Assembly: GCF_017742995.1 (NCBI RefSeq)
Contig: NZ_CP072425.1
Span: 2,356,001 to 2,420,000 of the forward strand
DNA from: Pseudoalteromonas viridis
GTDB lineage: Bacteria; Pseudomonadota; Gammaproteobacteria; Enterobacterales; Alteromonadaceae
Length of the DNA stretch: 64,000 nt
Direction: 5' to 3'
Within the stretch, counting starts at the first letter, position 1. The number at the start of each line of letters is the position of its first letter. Positions 34,442 to 42,488 of the stretch are shown here, in pieces. A program made the translations under genes and the position numbers. The notes beneath the pieces were generated by a model, which saw only the letters and a list, made by a program, of their open reading frames with translations, made no database searches and was not told where the DNA came from.

Positions 34442-35692
34442 CTAGTTGATCCTAAATTGGTTAAAACTTTCGAAGCGGCTTGGATCAGACGTGATTATCT
34501 GATCGCCTTCTTCAAGTCCTTGAATAATTTGTACATAGTTGACGGAGCCCAGCCCGAGTTGTACGGCTGTACGCGTGGCCATTAAACCATCTGAGCTGAG
34601 TTTGTAAATACTGGATTGGGACTGGCTTTGGGTAAATAAGGGGCGTGATACGTACAGCGTGTTATCAAGCTCTGCGATGGTAATTTCACCATCTACGCTC
34701 AGCGCGGGCCGCGCATCATTTGGCAACGGCTCGCTAAAGGCCACATCAACCTGTACATTGCCTTGCATCACTTCAGGGTCGATCCGCGTAATATGCCCCA
34801 TTACCTGATTGTTTTGGGTATCTATGGTGACCTTCTGGCCCACTTTGATTTGCTGAATTTGTAGTTCGGGCACTTGCAGCTCAGCGATAAGCGCACCCTG
34901 ATCAGCCAGTTTAGCAATGTTGCTGCCCATGCTGACATGCTGACCCACTTCCACCGGCAGCGCTAAAATAATGCTATCAATGGAGGCGCGCACGCTCAGT
35001 TCATCTACTTGCGTTTGAATGCGCGACACCCGGTTTTTTAGCTGGTTGAGCCTGGCAAAGCGGGCATGTTGCTGCGCCTTTAAGCTTTTCGCCGATTCAG
35101 CCATTTGCTCTTTTCTGGACGCCAGAGTTTGGCGCGCCTGTTCAAGGGCAATTTTAGCGCGCTGAAAGTCCAGCTTTGAGACCGCACCGGTTTCAATTAA
35201 CTCAAGGTGCGCCTGGTATTCGTGCTCAGCACCATTAAGCGCCATTTGGGCATTGAGCATATCGGCACGCTGTTGTGCAATCGCGGCTTGCTCGGCCAAA
35301 TCACTGGCCTGATGCTCAGCCTCAAGCGCCGACAATTCCCATTTTGTTTCGGCCAGCTGTTGCTCTAAGCGCGGATTAGTCAGGCGCACAATCTCATCGC
35401 CCCGGCTTACCTCCTGTCCGGGCTTGTACAGCAGCGCCTCGACTTTGGCATCGCCACTGGCCGACAGCCATTGCACATTTTCAGGAACCAGCACGCCATT
35501 ACCACGCACGGTTACCGTGAAACTGCCTCTTTTGACCTGATTAATGATCAACGAGTTGGCTTTGAGTGTAAGCTCCGCACGAGAGTACTGCCAAAGCTGG
35601 TATGCACCCAAGGCCAGCACCACAAGCGCGATAAATACGATGACTAAAGTACGCACAGGCCAGCTCTTTTTAGTCTTTACTGCAATGTCCAT
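34442..35692 (-). CDS. HlyD/MacA-type periplasmic adaptor
   Basis: A 416-residue adaptor with one N-terminal transmembrane helix (about 14-34), a lipoyl half, a long coiled-coil hairpin (about 100-215) and a beta-barrel. It bridges the MacB-like pump to an outer-membrane channel. GGAG precedes ATG 35692. It is the first gene of the adaptor-ATPase-permease-regulator-kinase operon, driven by an RpoN site 41 bases upstream. Confidence 0.9.
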   Translation of the reverse strand: MDIAVKTKKSWPVRTLVIVFIALVVLALGAYQLWQYSRAELTLKANSLIINQVKRGSFTVTVRGNGVLVPENVQWLSASGDAKVEALLYKPGQEVSRGDEIVRLTNPRLEQQLAETKWELSALEAEHQASDLAEQAAIAQQRADMLNAQMALNGAEHEYQAHLELIETGAVSKLDFQRAKIALEQARQTLASRKEQMAESAKSLKAQQHARFARLNQLKNRVSRIQTQVDELSVRASIDSIILALPVEVGQHVSMGSNIAKLADQGALIAELQVPELQIQQIKVGQKVTIDTQNNQVMGHITRIDPEVMQGNVQVDVAFSEPLPNDARPALSVDGEITIAELDNTLYVSRPLFTQSQSQSSIYKLSSDGLMATRTAVQLGLGSVNYVQIIQGLEEGDQIITSDPSRFESFNQFRIN

Positions 35693-35732
35693 TGTCACTC
35701 CTGGTCGAATAAGAACAATTTGAGAGTAACAG

Positions 35733-35749
35733 AGCAGGCATTGTGCCAA
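35733..35749 (-). promoter_or_regulatory. sigma-54 promoter of the ABC efflux operon
   Basis: On the minus strand: TTGGCACA, four bases, then CTGCT, with exact -24/-12 spacing and only two off-consensus bases. The operon's own sigma-54 activator makes positive autoregulation likely. Confidence 0.8.
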
Positions 35750-35949
35750 ATTTTAAATTGTTGAAATTTAATAGCTTTATTTTATTTGATAATTGCCAGT
35801 CCCATATTTGGGATTCAATTTGGGACTAGGCTCAAAGATGAGACAGGCGGGGGAGGGGGAGTGCAAAGCGCTGGTTTAGAATTGATATGCGCACAAAGCC
35901 TGCCGCGTACCACGCGGTTGTGACTGGTTTCAGATAAAACCGACAACCA

Positions 35950-36625
35950 TGCCGTCGTCCCGGACGCGTGCGAGCCGGGATCTGCTTGAACACCATGCAG
36001 CAGTTGTTCAATGAAGACAAACCAGACAAACAACTCCGTCATCCCGGACGCGTGCAAGCCGGTAGCTACCTGAACACCATGCAGCAGTTGTTCAATGAAG
36101 ACAAACCCGACAAACAGCTCCGTCATCCCGGGACGCGTGCGAGCCGGGATCTACTTGAACACCATGCAGCAGTTGTTCAATGAAGACAAACCCGACAAAC
36201 AGCTCCGTCATCCCGAACGCGTGCGAGCCGGGATCTGCCTGAACACCACGCAGTAGTTGTTCAATGAAGACAAACCCGACAAACAGCTCCGTCATCCCGG
36301 ACGCGTGCGAGCCGGGATCTACTTGAACACCATGCAGTAGTTGTTCAATGAAAACAAACCTAACAAACCACTCAGTCATCCCGGACGCGTGCGAGCCGGG
36401 ATCTACTTAGATACCACGCAGTAATTCCTCAATGAAAACAAACCTAACAACCACGCAGTCATCCCGGACACGTTCGAGCCGGGATCTACTTGAACACCAT
36501 GCAGTAGTTTCTCAATGAAAACAAACCTAACAACCACTACATCATCCCGAACGCGTGCGAGCCGGGATCTACCTGAACACCATGCAGCAGTTGTTCAATG
36601 AAGACAAACCCGACAAACAACGGCT
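35950..36625. repeat. REP-type palindrome array 3 (eight units)
   Basis: Eight units of about 84 bp of the same consensus as arrays 1 and 2, hairpins near 35953, 36038, 36121, 36207, 36290, 36375, 36459 and 36543. Bases 36626-36772 show nothing recognisable, and the 237-bp block follows. Confidence 0.87.
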
Positions 36626-36772
36626 TTATAATAAAACGGTACAAAAAATAATGGCGCACAGCGCTTGATTTTACGTTGCAGCGCTCACCGCCAGGTGCTG
36701 TTTATTTATACAGGTATAAGTAAATGCGGCTAATTATCAAGTCAAATTTCTCGTTTTCTCCGTGCTTGAAGG

Positions 36773-37009
36773 TCTCGTTTAAGTGAAGCATCGATTTAAG
36801 TTGATTAGATTCAATAAGTTAGTAGTTTTACATAACGAGACCCCAAGTCTCGCTATGAACAAGACTCGGTTTCAACCAAACCATTTTGGCTTGAGCTAGA
36901 AGAGCCGTGGTGGTAGGTTATTGTTCTTATTATGAATAAAATAATTTAGCTGTGAATGTGTACGGTTTTAGGAACTGGATCTAACCGGTATTCACGTTAA
37001 TAAGCGTTA
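36773..37009. repeat. 237-bp block ending at an integron core, copy 2
   Basis: Same length and about 92 percent identical by eye to 25752-25988, hairpin CGAGACCCCAAGTCTCG included. It ends at AAGCGTTAA, crossover after G37006, where the second cassette stretch begins. Confidence 0.8.
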
Positions 37010-37025
37010 AATTCTAGGGAGAGTC

Positions 37026-38234
37026 ATGAAGTCTATAGATGTCTCGCAATTATCCTGCCCTTCAATGAAAGAAGTGGCAGGGAATATGAGCCAACTTGCC
37101 CAAAACGGTGAGAAGCCTAAGACTGCAATGAAAGGTGGGATTTGGGTCATTAGAGAGGGAATTACACCTGTAGAACTTTACTGTTACCTAAATGCTAGAT
37201 TTGGCCCCCCGAATGGCATGCAAATGCTGTTTCGTTCAGACGATTCAGACAATCTCATTCATTGGCATTACACATTGAATTATAAAGGTGAAACAATAGA
37301 AGTAATGTGCATGACATTTCGGTTAGAAATTATGCACAGTATCGAATTTGATAGTCCCTCAGAAGCAAAAGTAGAGTTTATTAAAGATCTTAAAAAAGAT
37401 TTTTCTACATATGGTAAAAATATTTCAGAGTTCAGGAAGAAAATTGAGAAATGGCAGCTATTCATTAATCCATTCTTTAGAATTAAAAGTGTTATTGAGC
37501 ATCAATTAGAAAAGCTTGAAGCACTGAAAATTGAAGAGTTAGAACCATTATCGTACCCTAGTTCAGCAGACGATTTGGAAAAGCTCAAGGATAAGATGAG
37601 TCATGCTGGAGAGTTATACACTGAAGCTACAGCATTAGGGTTAAATATCAGAATGCTCGCACCCGTATATGCTGAGTCCTTCATTAATTTAATAATATTT
37701 TTGCTTGCTGAGGATGATATAAAAAGTGATAAAAGGATGTATGACGCCATTGTTCGCCAGCAAATAGATATTAGAATCAAAGGATTGCACAGAAACTGCA
37801 AAGGCTTCTTCCAGGCTGTTGATTATAATAATACAGAAGCATGTAAAGCGTTTCATACACTAATGAACAACCGAAACGATTTATTGCACGGGAATGTAGA
37901 CCCCAAAAAACTTGCTTATGAAACAGTTTACTTTGACGGAAAAATCCCACTATTTAATGATTATAGAAATTTCAGTTTTTATTCGTGGGAAGCATCAATC
38001 AGAAATGTTACTCCAGAGCTAGCAATTGGTGACTATCAAGTGGTGCAGGATTTGATTGCTTATATACTTATATGCCTTGAGGACAATATAAGAGCTGAAG
38101 TTAGTCGATTCTTGGAAACCAAAGATCCTGGTTGGAACGAGTCCACCAAAAGACCGGGAGTTTTATTTCCTTCACATTTTGTCGATATGTTTCCTAGATT
38201 TGAAGATGAAGAATTTAACAAGCGCGTTAATTAG
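37026..38234 (+). CDS. cassette protein with HEPN-type motif
   Basis: A 402-residue soluble protein, not recognised as a named family. The N-terminal half is mixed alpha/beta. The C-terminal half is helical and contains NNRNDLLHG, where Arg283-x4-His288 fits the R-x4-6-H active site of HEPN ribonucleases. AGGGAGAG precedes ATG 37026. The start of the cassette GTTAAATTC (37006) is complementary to GAATTTAAC (38211), and the last codons of the gene form part of its attC. HEPN proteins are frequent RNases of defence and toxin systems; that role here is inference. Confidence 0.6.
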   Translation: MKSIDVSQLSCPSMKEVAGNMSQLAQNGEKPKTAMKGGIWVIREGITPVELYCYLNARFGPPNGMQMLFRSDDSDNLIHWHYTLNYKGETIEVMCMTFRLEIMHSIEFDSPSEAKVEFIKDLKKDFSTYGKNISEFRKKIEKWQLFINPFFRIKSVIEHQLEKLEALKIEELEPLSYPSSADDLEKLKDKMSHAGELYTEATALGLNIRMLAPVYAESFINLIIFLLAEDDIKSDKRMYDAIVRQQIDIRIKGLHRNCKGFFQAVDYNNTEACKAFHTLMNNRNDLLHGNVDPKKLAYETVYFDGKIPLFNDYRNFSFYSWEASIRNVTPELAIGDYQVVQDLIAYILICLEDNIRAEVSRFLETKDPGWNESTKRPGVLFPSHFVDMFPRFEDEEFNKRVN

Positions 38235-38273
38235 GACGCTCGTGAGCTCGCGCCTATTACGCGAGCGTTATAA
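38211..38273 (+). other. attC site
   Basis: R'' GAATTTAACAAGCG, palindromic centre rich in CGCTCG/CGAGCG, R' core GAGCGTTATAA with crossover after G38267. It overlaps the end of the preceding gene. Confidence 0.85.
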
Positions 38274-38288
38274 ATCGCGGGAGGAATA

Positions 38289-38639
38289 ATGAAATATTTG
38301 ATATTTATAATATTGTCTGTATTTCAACTGAAAGTCCACGCTTATCCGATTACTTCCACAAATGGCGAACACTGGGAAAAAGTTTGCTCAAACACTCATC
38401 CTGACTTTGACGAGAAATCAGCTACAGGAAGTTGTACGATGATGTTGCTCGGATTCCAATATGGTTCAAAAGCTCAGGCTGAAAAGGACAAAGCGACCAG
38501 AGGCTATTGTTTCGAGAAGAACATTTATCATTTACCTTTGATTTTTGTTGATTTTATTCGCTCAAATCCAATGTTAAAAACTCGGCCGATTTACGAAGTT
38601 TTAAAGCAATTTGGTGAGACTCGAAGGTGCGATTTATAA
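38289..38639 (+). CDS. secreted Rap1a/Tai-like cassette protein
   Basis: A 116-residue protein with a signal peptide (about 1-18) and four later Cys. The pattern GSCTMMLLGFQYG, then YCFEKN, an FVDFIRSNP helix and a C-terminal RRC fits the Rap1a/Tai fold, known from periplasmic immunity proteins against type VI amidases. GGAGGAA precedes ATG 38289. The cassette start GTTATAAATCGC is complementary to GCGATTTATAA at its end, which contains the stop codon. An orphan immunity role is possible but unproven. Confidence 0.6.
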   Translation: MKYLIFIILSVFQLKVHAYPITSTNGEHWEKVCSNTHPDFDEKSATGSCTMMLLGFQYGSKAQAEKDKATRGYCFEKNIYHLPLIFVDFIRSNPMLKTRPIYEVLKQFGETRRCDL

Positions 38640-38732
38640 TAAGTCAAATCATAGGGCACGTAACGCTTGGCTCGTGCTAATTCTTCGCTAGTTTAGCCAA
38701 GCATTACTTAGCCTCTGTTTGAGGCGTTAGAA
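38629..38732 (+). other. attC site
   Basis: R'' GCGATTTATAATAAGTC, internal arms CACGTAACGCTTGGCTCGTG and AGCCAAGC, and R' GAGGCGTTAGAA with crossover after G38726. About 104 bp. Confidence 0.85.
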
Positions 38733-38754
38733 GTTCAAGAGGAGATTGGCAACA

Positions 38755-39720
38755 TTGACAGACTTTTATAACTGGATAGTAAAAAATTTATGGAACCTGT
38801 TTGGACTTGCTGGTGTTGTTGCTACGTTTTACTTTTCATTGACGGTACCAAGTTACGTTGAAGATATTGCAACCTCAAAGACCAAGGTGGTTCATGAAAG
38901 TCTAATTGGAGATATTCAGGAGATCCTTTTTAGTGAAAAGGAGCTGTCCATCAGCGATATTGAATCCTTTATTAAAGGGAAAGAGCTTAAGCAGTCTGTT
39001 CGCTATCCATACAATGCGGATGAACTGCTCTTACAGGTTCAAGAACGGTTTATTGGTAATAAATTCATACCATTAGATAAAAGAGAGAATCTCTTAAAAA
39101 CGATAACCAGCATCCGCTCAAATTATGTGCCGCCGAAAAACGAGGAAAGCGCACCGTTTAATTGGCTTCCTTATCTATCAACCTTACTTTCTATTTTAGG
39201 TGTTATTGCAAGTTTATTTGGTATGAAAAGCATCTTTAATAAAGTAAAACTCGATAAAGAAGTAGAGCTAGATCTTGATGGTATGATTATCCTCGATGAG
39301 GCTCATCGCTCAACTCCAAGTGGATATGAAGAATATGAAAACCTTGTTGGTGAAGTTCTTGATGATTTGGGGGTAATTGATACTAACCAAGTTCAAAACA
39401 GAAATGTGAGGCCAGATTTTTGGGCTTTGTCGAATGGAAAGAGATTTATCGTAGAGGCAAAGAGATATAGAAAACTACTTGGTGTCAGTTCGTTAAGGCA
39501 GTTTCTGGGCACGGTTTCACTTTCTGGCTGCCACGGAATTTTGGTTGTGTCATCTGGTGTCACAGAGAGAACAAAAAGCCTTGTGAAAGAACATAATAAG
39601 TTTAATTCTACTCAACAAGTACATATTGTGATTGGTGATTCAAAAAACGAAATAAGGAGTCAGCTGAATCAGATATTCTCAGAAACTTCTAACAAGTCAA
39701 ATCAGTCGGACGCAGCGTAG
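38755..39720 (+). CDS. membrane-anchored PD-(D/E)XK nuclease (Mrr-like), cassette gene
   Basis: About 321 residues. Two transmembrane segments (about 10-28 and 141-161) flank a helical region. The C-terminal domain has RPDFWAL with Asp221 and IVEAKR with Glu234 and Lys236, the catalytic triad of restriction-endonuclease-like (Mrr_cat) folds. Residues SSLRQFLGTV and HGILVVSSG also fit. TTG 38755 is taken as start after GAGGAG; TTG 38746 is too close. The cassette ends GTTAGAAGTTC and AACTTCTAAC are complementary. DNA cleavage at the membrane, for example of incoming DNA, is inferred. Confidence 0.68.
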   Translation: MTDFYNWIVKNLWNLFGLAGVVATFYFSLTVPSYVEDIATSKTKVVHESLIGDIQEILFSEKELSISDIESFIKGKELKQSVRYPYNADELLLQVQERFIGNKFIPLDKRENLLKTITSIRSNYVPPKNEESAPFNWLPYLSTLLSILGVIASLFGMKSIFNKVKLDKEVELDLDGMIILDEAHRSTPSGYEEYENLVGEVLDDLGVIDTNQVQNRNVRPDFWALSNGKRFIVEAKRYRKLLGVSSLRQFLGTVSLSGCHGILVVSSGVTERTKSLVKEHNKFNSTQQVHIVIGDSKNEIRSQLNQIFSETSNKSNQSDAA

Positions 39721-39746
39721 CTGCGCCGCTGTTTGAAGCGTTAGGT
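39685..39746 (+). other. attC site
   Basis: Textbook form: R'' ACTTCTAACAAGTC, arms GGACGCAGC/GCTGCGCC and R' GAAGCGTTAGGT, crossover after G39740. 62 bp. Confidence 0.9.
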
Positions 39747-39756
39747 GTACTTTCGA

Positions 39757-40041
39757 ATGTGGCGTGTGATTATAATATTGATGCTTCTATCGGGTTGTTC
39801 GGCTAAACCGATAGATGGATGTAATTTCGACTTAAATCACTGGGAGAAAACAAGCAGCATTCCCAAAGTTTTAAGTTCGAATTATAAAACTGATATCGAT
39901 TCTTGGTATAAAAACCAAGACGGAGACCTGTTTTACTGTAAGCGCTTTATTGGTAACAATGTCTGCGGACATGAGTTCGAAATGCACTTTAAGCAAGCTA
40001 ATGGCTCTTATCAACCAGACGAAGTTATATGTATGCAATAG
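39757..40041 (+). CDS. small lipoprotein, cassette gene
   Basis: A 94-residue protein with a lipoprotein signal (LMLLSGC) and four further Cys in the mature part, no recognised family. ATG 39757 is preferred because it yields the lipobox; AGGTG lies ten bases upstream. The cassette start GTTAGGTGTAC is complementary to GTGCACCTAAT at its end, but the rest of its attC is replaced by a repeat block. Confidence 0.6.
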   Translation: MWRVIIILMLLSGCSAKPIDGCNFDLNHWEKTSSIPKVLSSNYKTDIDSWYKNQDGDLFYCKRFIGNNVCGHEFEMHFKQANGSYQPDEVICMQ

Positions 40042-40691
40042 TGCACCTAATAAAAATTTTCGAAGACACCCACCTCAAAATTCGTTCGTAGGTGATAATT
40101 TTACAAGGCACCCAACAACAAGTTTGATGTGCTGAAGGGCCGTTTTCAATTGGATGTCCTTGCAACTCATACGTAAGCAATGTGGCAGCGAGGCAAGGAG
40201 GATGCCAACCGAGGGTAGCGAAGCGCTTTGTACAAGTTCACCAAGCTGGCCGTGCAAGTGTTGCCAAACCGGGCGAGTGTACTTGATGTCGGTGTTGCTG
40301 GTTGAGAGGTGCAAGGGACGCGAAGATAACTGGCGAGAAGGAGAAACAGAGCGAACGAGATAGCGACCCGACGTGGTTGCCTGTTAAATGAATATAGCGG
40401 TGAAATGACTCTGCCAATGTAATATGCAAGGGGGAGTGAGCCGTGCTGTGTCGAAATCACAACATCTTGCCAAATGGGAAAAAAGTGGGTCTAATAATAC
40501 GCATAAATAACGTTGTTCAGGCAGGGAATGAGTCAGGTTGTAACGGTTTAAGTCACACACGGTTCAGAACAGAAGTTACTCATCAAAAGCAAATCCCTAT
40601 AGCATAAACCACACCAGCTGGATACGGCGTGCAGGTAGCGGCCCAGTTCAACAAACGATTATGCGTACTGCGTACGCATGAATACTAAAGC
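40041..40691. repeat. interrupted attC and 330-bp block, copy 2
   Basis: R'' GTGCACCTAATAAAA is followed at 40061 by GAAGACACCCACCTCAAAA, the same left end that interrupts the integrase remnant at 44037. Bases 40075-40350 carry no gene I can support. From 40352 the sequence repeats block 22095-22420. The whole looks like a non-coding mobile insertion or remnant cassette. Confidence 0.65.
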
Positions 40692-40698
40692 GTTATGT
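40645..40698 (+). other. attC site
   Basis: R'' AGTTCAACAAACG, centre TGCGTACTGCGTACGCA, R' AAAGCGTTATG, crossover after G40692. It is the second copy of the site at 22381. Confidence 0.7.
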
Positions 40699-40731
40699 GC
40701 CTATCCAGCAGTCAGTCAACAAGGAGTAATT

Positions 40732-41973
40732 GTGGCAAAATCGAAGAAAATATGTTTTGTAATAATGGGATTTGGAAAAAAGACCGATTTCTCAACAGGT
40801 AAGACTTTAGATTTAGACAAAACATATAAAAATATTATTCAGCCAGCGTCGGAACTCTCAGGTTTCCAATGCATTAGGGCCGATGAAATTCAAGATGCGG
40901 GCCTGATTGACAAAAGTATGTATGCATTACTAATGCAGGCCGATTTGGTTATCGCTGACATCTCCACTTTCAATCCAAATGCTATATATGAATTAGGTAT
41001 TCGTCATGCAGTTCGCCCATACTCAACAATAGTGATAAAAGAAGAAGAAGGGCGGATTCCTTTTGATTTAGATCATACCCGGACTTTTCACTATAAGCAC
41101 TTAGGTGAAGACATTGGAGCAGATGAAGCCGAACGGTGCCAAAGAGAGCTTGCGGAGAAAATCAAAAGGGTGACAGAGGATTCTTTTGTTGATAGTCCGT
41201 TATACGACTTCATACATGGTATAACGCCTCCTCAAATACCAAAATCGGAGTACCAGAGAATTATTAGTGACATGGCAGATAGAGAAGCTCATATTTTTGC
41301 CATTGCCGAAAAAGCAAAAAACCACATGCTAGAAAGTGAATTTGTTGAGGCCGCTAAATTATGGGAGAAAGCGGCTGATGCTGCACCTTCTGAAGACTAC
41401 TTTCTCCAGCAGCAAGCTTTATCAATATATAAATCAAAATCACCTTCAGAAGCTACCGCACTGGCTGATGCGCTTAGAGTTATTGAACGGCTTGCTCCAG
41501 ATGGAGAATCAAATGATCCAGAGACTCTTGGCTTAATAGGAGCTATTTACAAAAGAATGTGGTTTCTAAATTCAGATATTGAATGTCTAAAGAGAGCTGT
41601 TGATTTTTACTCAAAAGGTTTTCAAATAAGGAATGATTACTACACCGGAGAAAATTATGCTCTCTGCTTAGATATGATGTCTGGCGTTGAGACTGATGAG
41701 GATGAAAAAACTTATTACACCATTGCAGCAAGAAAAGCCCGAAAACAGATAATAAAAATCTTAGAAGATATAGAGACGGAAATAGAAAACGGCAATGTCG
41801 ATATTAATTCAAAGTGGGCGGTGGCTACATTGTCAAATTGTTATTTTGGGCTTTCTGAAGATGAAAAAGGCGATAAATTCGAAAAAGTATTTATGGCTCT
41901 AGCTGAAGCTGAATGGGAAAAGTCTACTTTCATGGAAAGTAAAGAAAAGTTATTTGAATTAACAAGGAAATAA
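40732..41973 (+). CDS. deoxyribosyltransferase/TIR-like domain plus TPR protein (cassette gene 1 of 2)
   Basis: A 413-residue protein. Residues 1-140 form a Rossmann-like domain: KKICFVIMGFG, IIQPASELSG, then ADLVIADISTFNPNAIYELG, where the Glu of YELG matches the catalytic Glu of nucleoside 2-deoxyribosyltransferases and related TIR-like glycosidases. The rest is helical and TPR-like (about 180-400). AAGGAG stands before GTG 40732; the longer frame from 40678 starts in the attC. One base separates it from the ThsB-like gene and both lie in one cassette. It could be effector or regulator of an NAD-signalling defence system. Confidence 0.72.
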   Translation: MAKSKKICFVIMGFGKKTDFSTGKTLDLDKTYKNIIQPASELSGFQCIRADEIQDAGLIDKSMYALLMQADLVIADISTFNPNAIYELGIRHAVRPYSTIVIKEEEGRIPFDLDHTRTFHYKHLGEDIGADEAERCQRELAEKIKRVTEDSFVDSPLYDFIHGITPPQIPKSEYQRIISDMADREAHIFAIAEKAKNHMLESEFVEAAKLWEKAADAAPSEDYFLQQQALSIYKSKSPSEATALADALRVIERLAPDGESNDPETLGLIGAIYKRMWFLNSDIECLKRAVDFYSKGFQIRNDYYTGENYALCLDMMSGVETDEDEKTYYTIAARKARKQIIKILEDIETEIENGNVDINSKWAVATLSNCYFGLSEDEKGDKFEKVFMALAEAEWEKSTFMESKEKLFELTRK

Positions 41974-41974
41974 A

Positions 41975-42403
41975 ATGAGCACAAGACAAATTCATGTATT
42001 TATAAGTCATGCATGGGCTTATTCAGAGCATTATGAAACTCTAGCCAGTTGGATTTTTGACGAGAAGTGGCGTGTCGGTCAAGCTTCTTTAGATTTTAGA
42101 AATTATTCAGTTCCGAAGAATGACCCTATTCACGATGCTGATAATGACGAAGAATTGAAAGAGGCAATACTCAAGCAAATTAAAATGAGCCACGTAATAG
42201 TAATCCCCACCGGCATATATGCCAGCTACAGCAAGTGGATTCAAAAAGAAATAGATGGCTCATCGGATTACAGTAAACCAATATTAGCTGTTAATCCATG
42301 GGGCCAGCAACGCGCATCTGGCGTAGTTGTCGATTCAGCTTCAAAGCTGGTTGGTTGGAATAAAAAATCAGTTGTGAGTGGAATATGGGATCTATACAAA
42401 TAG
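41975..42403 (+). CDS. ThsB-like TIR protein (cassette gene 2 of 2)
   Basis: A 142-residue single-domain protein of the MTH538 TIR-like family, to which Thoeris ThsB belongs. The N terminus QIHVFISHAWAYSEHYETL is diagnostic. SHVIVIPTGIYASYSKWIQ and the strand KPILAVNPWG follow. ThsB-type TIRs sense phage infection and make an NAD-derived signal. It is tightly coupled to the preceding gene. A normal ThsA (SIR2-SLOG or membrane effector) is absent, so the partner would be a new type of effector. Confidence 0.8.
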   Translation: MSTRQIHVFISHAWAYSEHYETLASWIFDEKWRVGQASLDFRNYSVPKNDPIHDADNDEELKEAILKQIKMSHVIVIPTGIYASYSKWIQKEIDGSSDYSKPILAVNPWGQQRASGVVVDSASKLVGWNKKSVVSGIWDLYK

Positions 42404-42408
42404 CGAAA

Positions 42409-42470
42409 GCACATAACAATCCAAAGCACTCGGACCTCGCTGCGCTCAGCCGGTGTTCGGGGCGTTAGGT
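42409..42470 (+). other. attC site of the two-gene TIR cassette
   Basis: R'' GCACATAACAAT complements the cassette start GTTATGTGC at 40692. Arms GGACCTCGC/GCTCAGCCGG and R' GGGGCGTTAGGT follow, crossover after G42464. 62 bp, canonical. Confidence 0.9.
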
Positions 42471-42488
42471 AGCTATCAGATATAGAGT

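Noticed and set aside
28460-35749. Treating the ABC efflux operon as integron cargo
   Set aside because: It is on the minus strand, seven kb long, without attC boxes at its ends; it is ordinary chromosome between two accessory stretches.
35815-36379. Several overlapping frames with repeating FVGFVFIEQLLHGVQ peptide
   Set aside because: They translate REP units; the frame shifts with unit length and nothing suggests a protein.
40154-40460. Frames on both strands between the lipoprotein and the TIR cassette
   Set aside because: No ribosome sites, no recognisable domains, and poor conservation between the copies of the block.
40060-40690. Group IIC-attC intron in the interrupted attC
   Set aside because: Such introns do target attC, but I found no domain V hairpin, no reverse transcriptase gene and no GUGYG-type 5' end.
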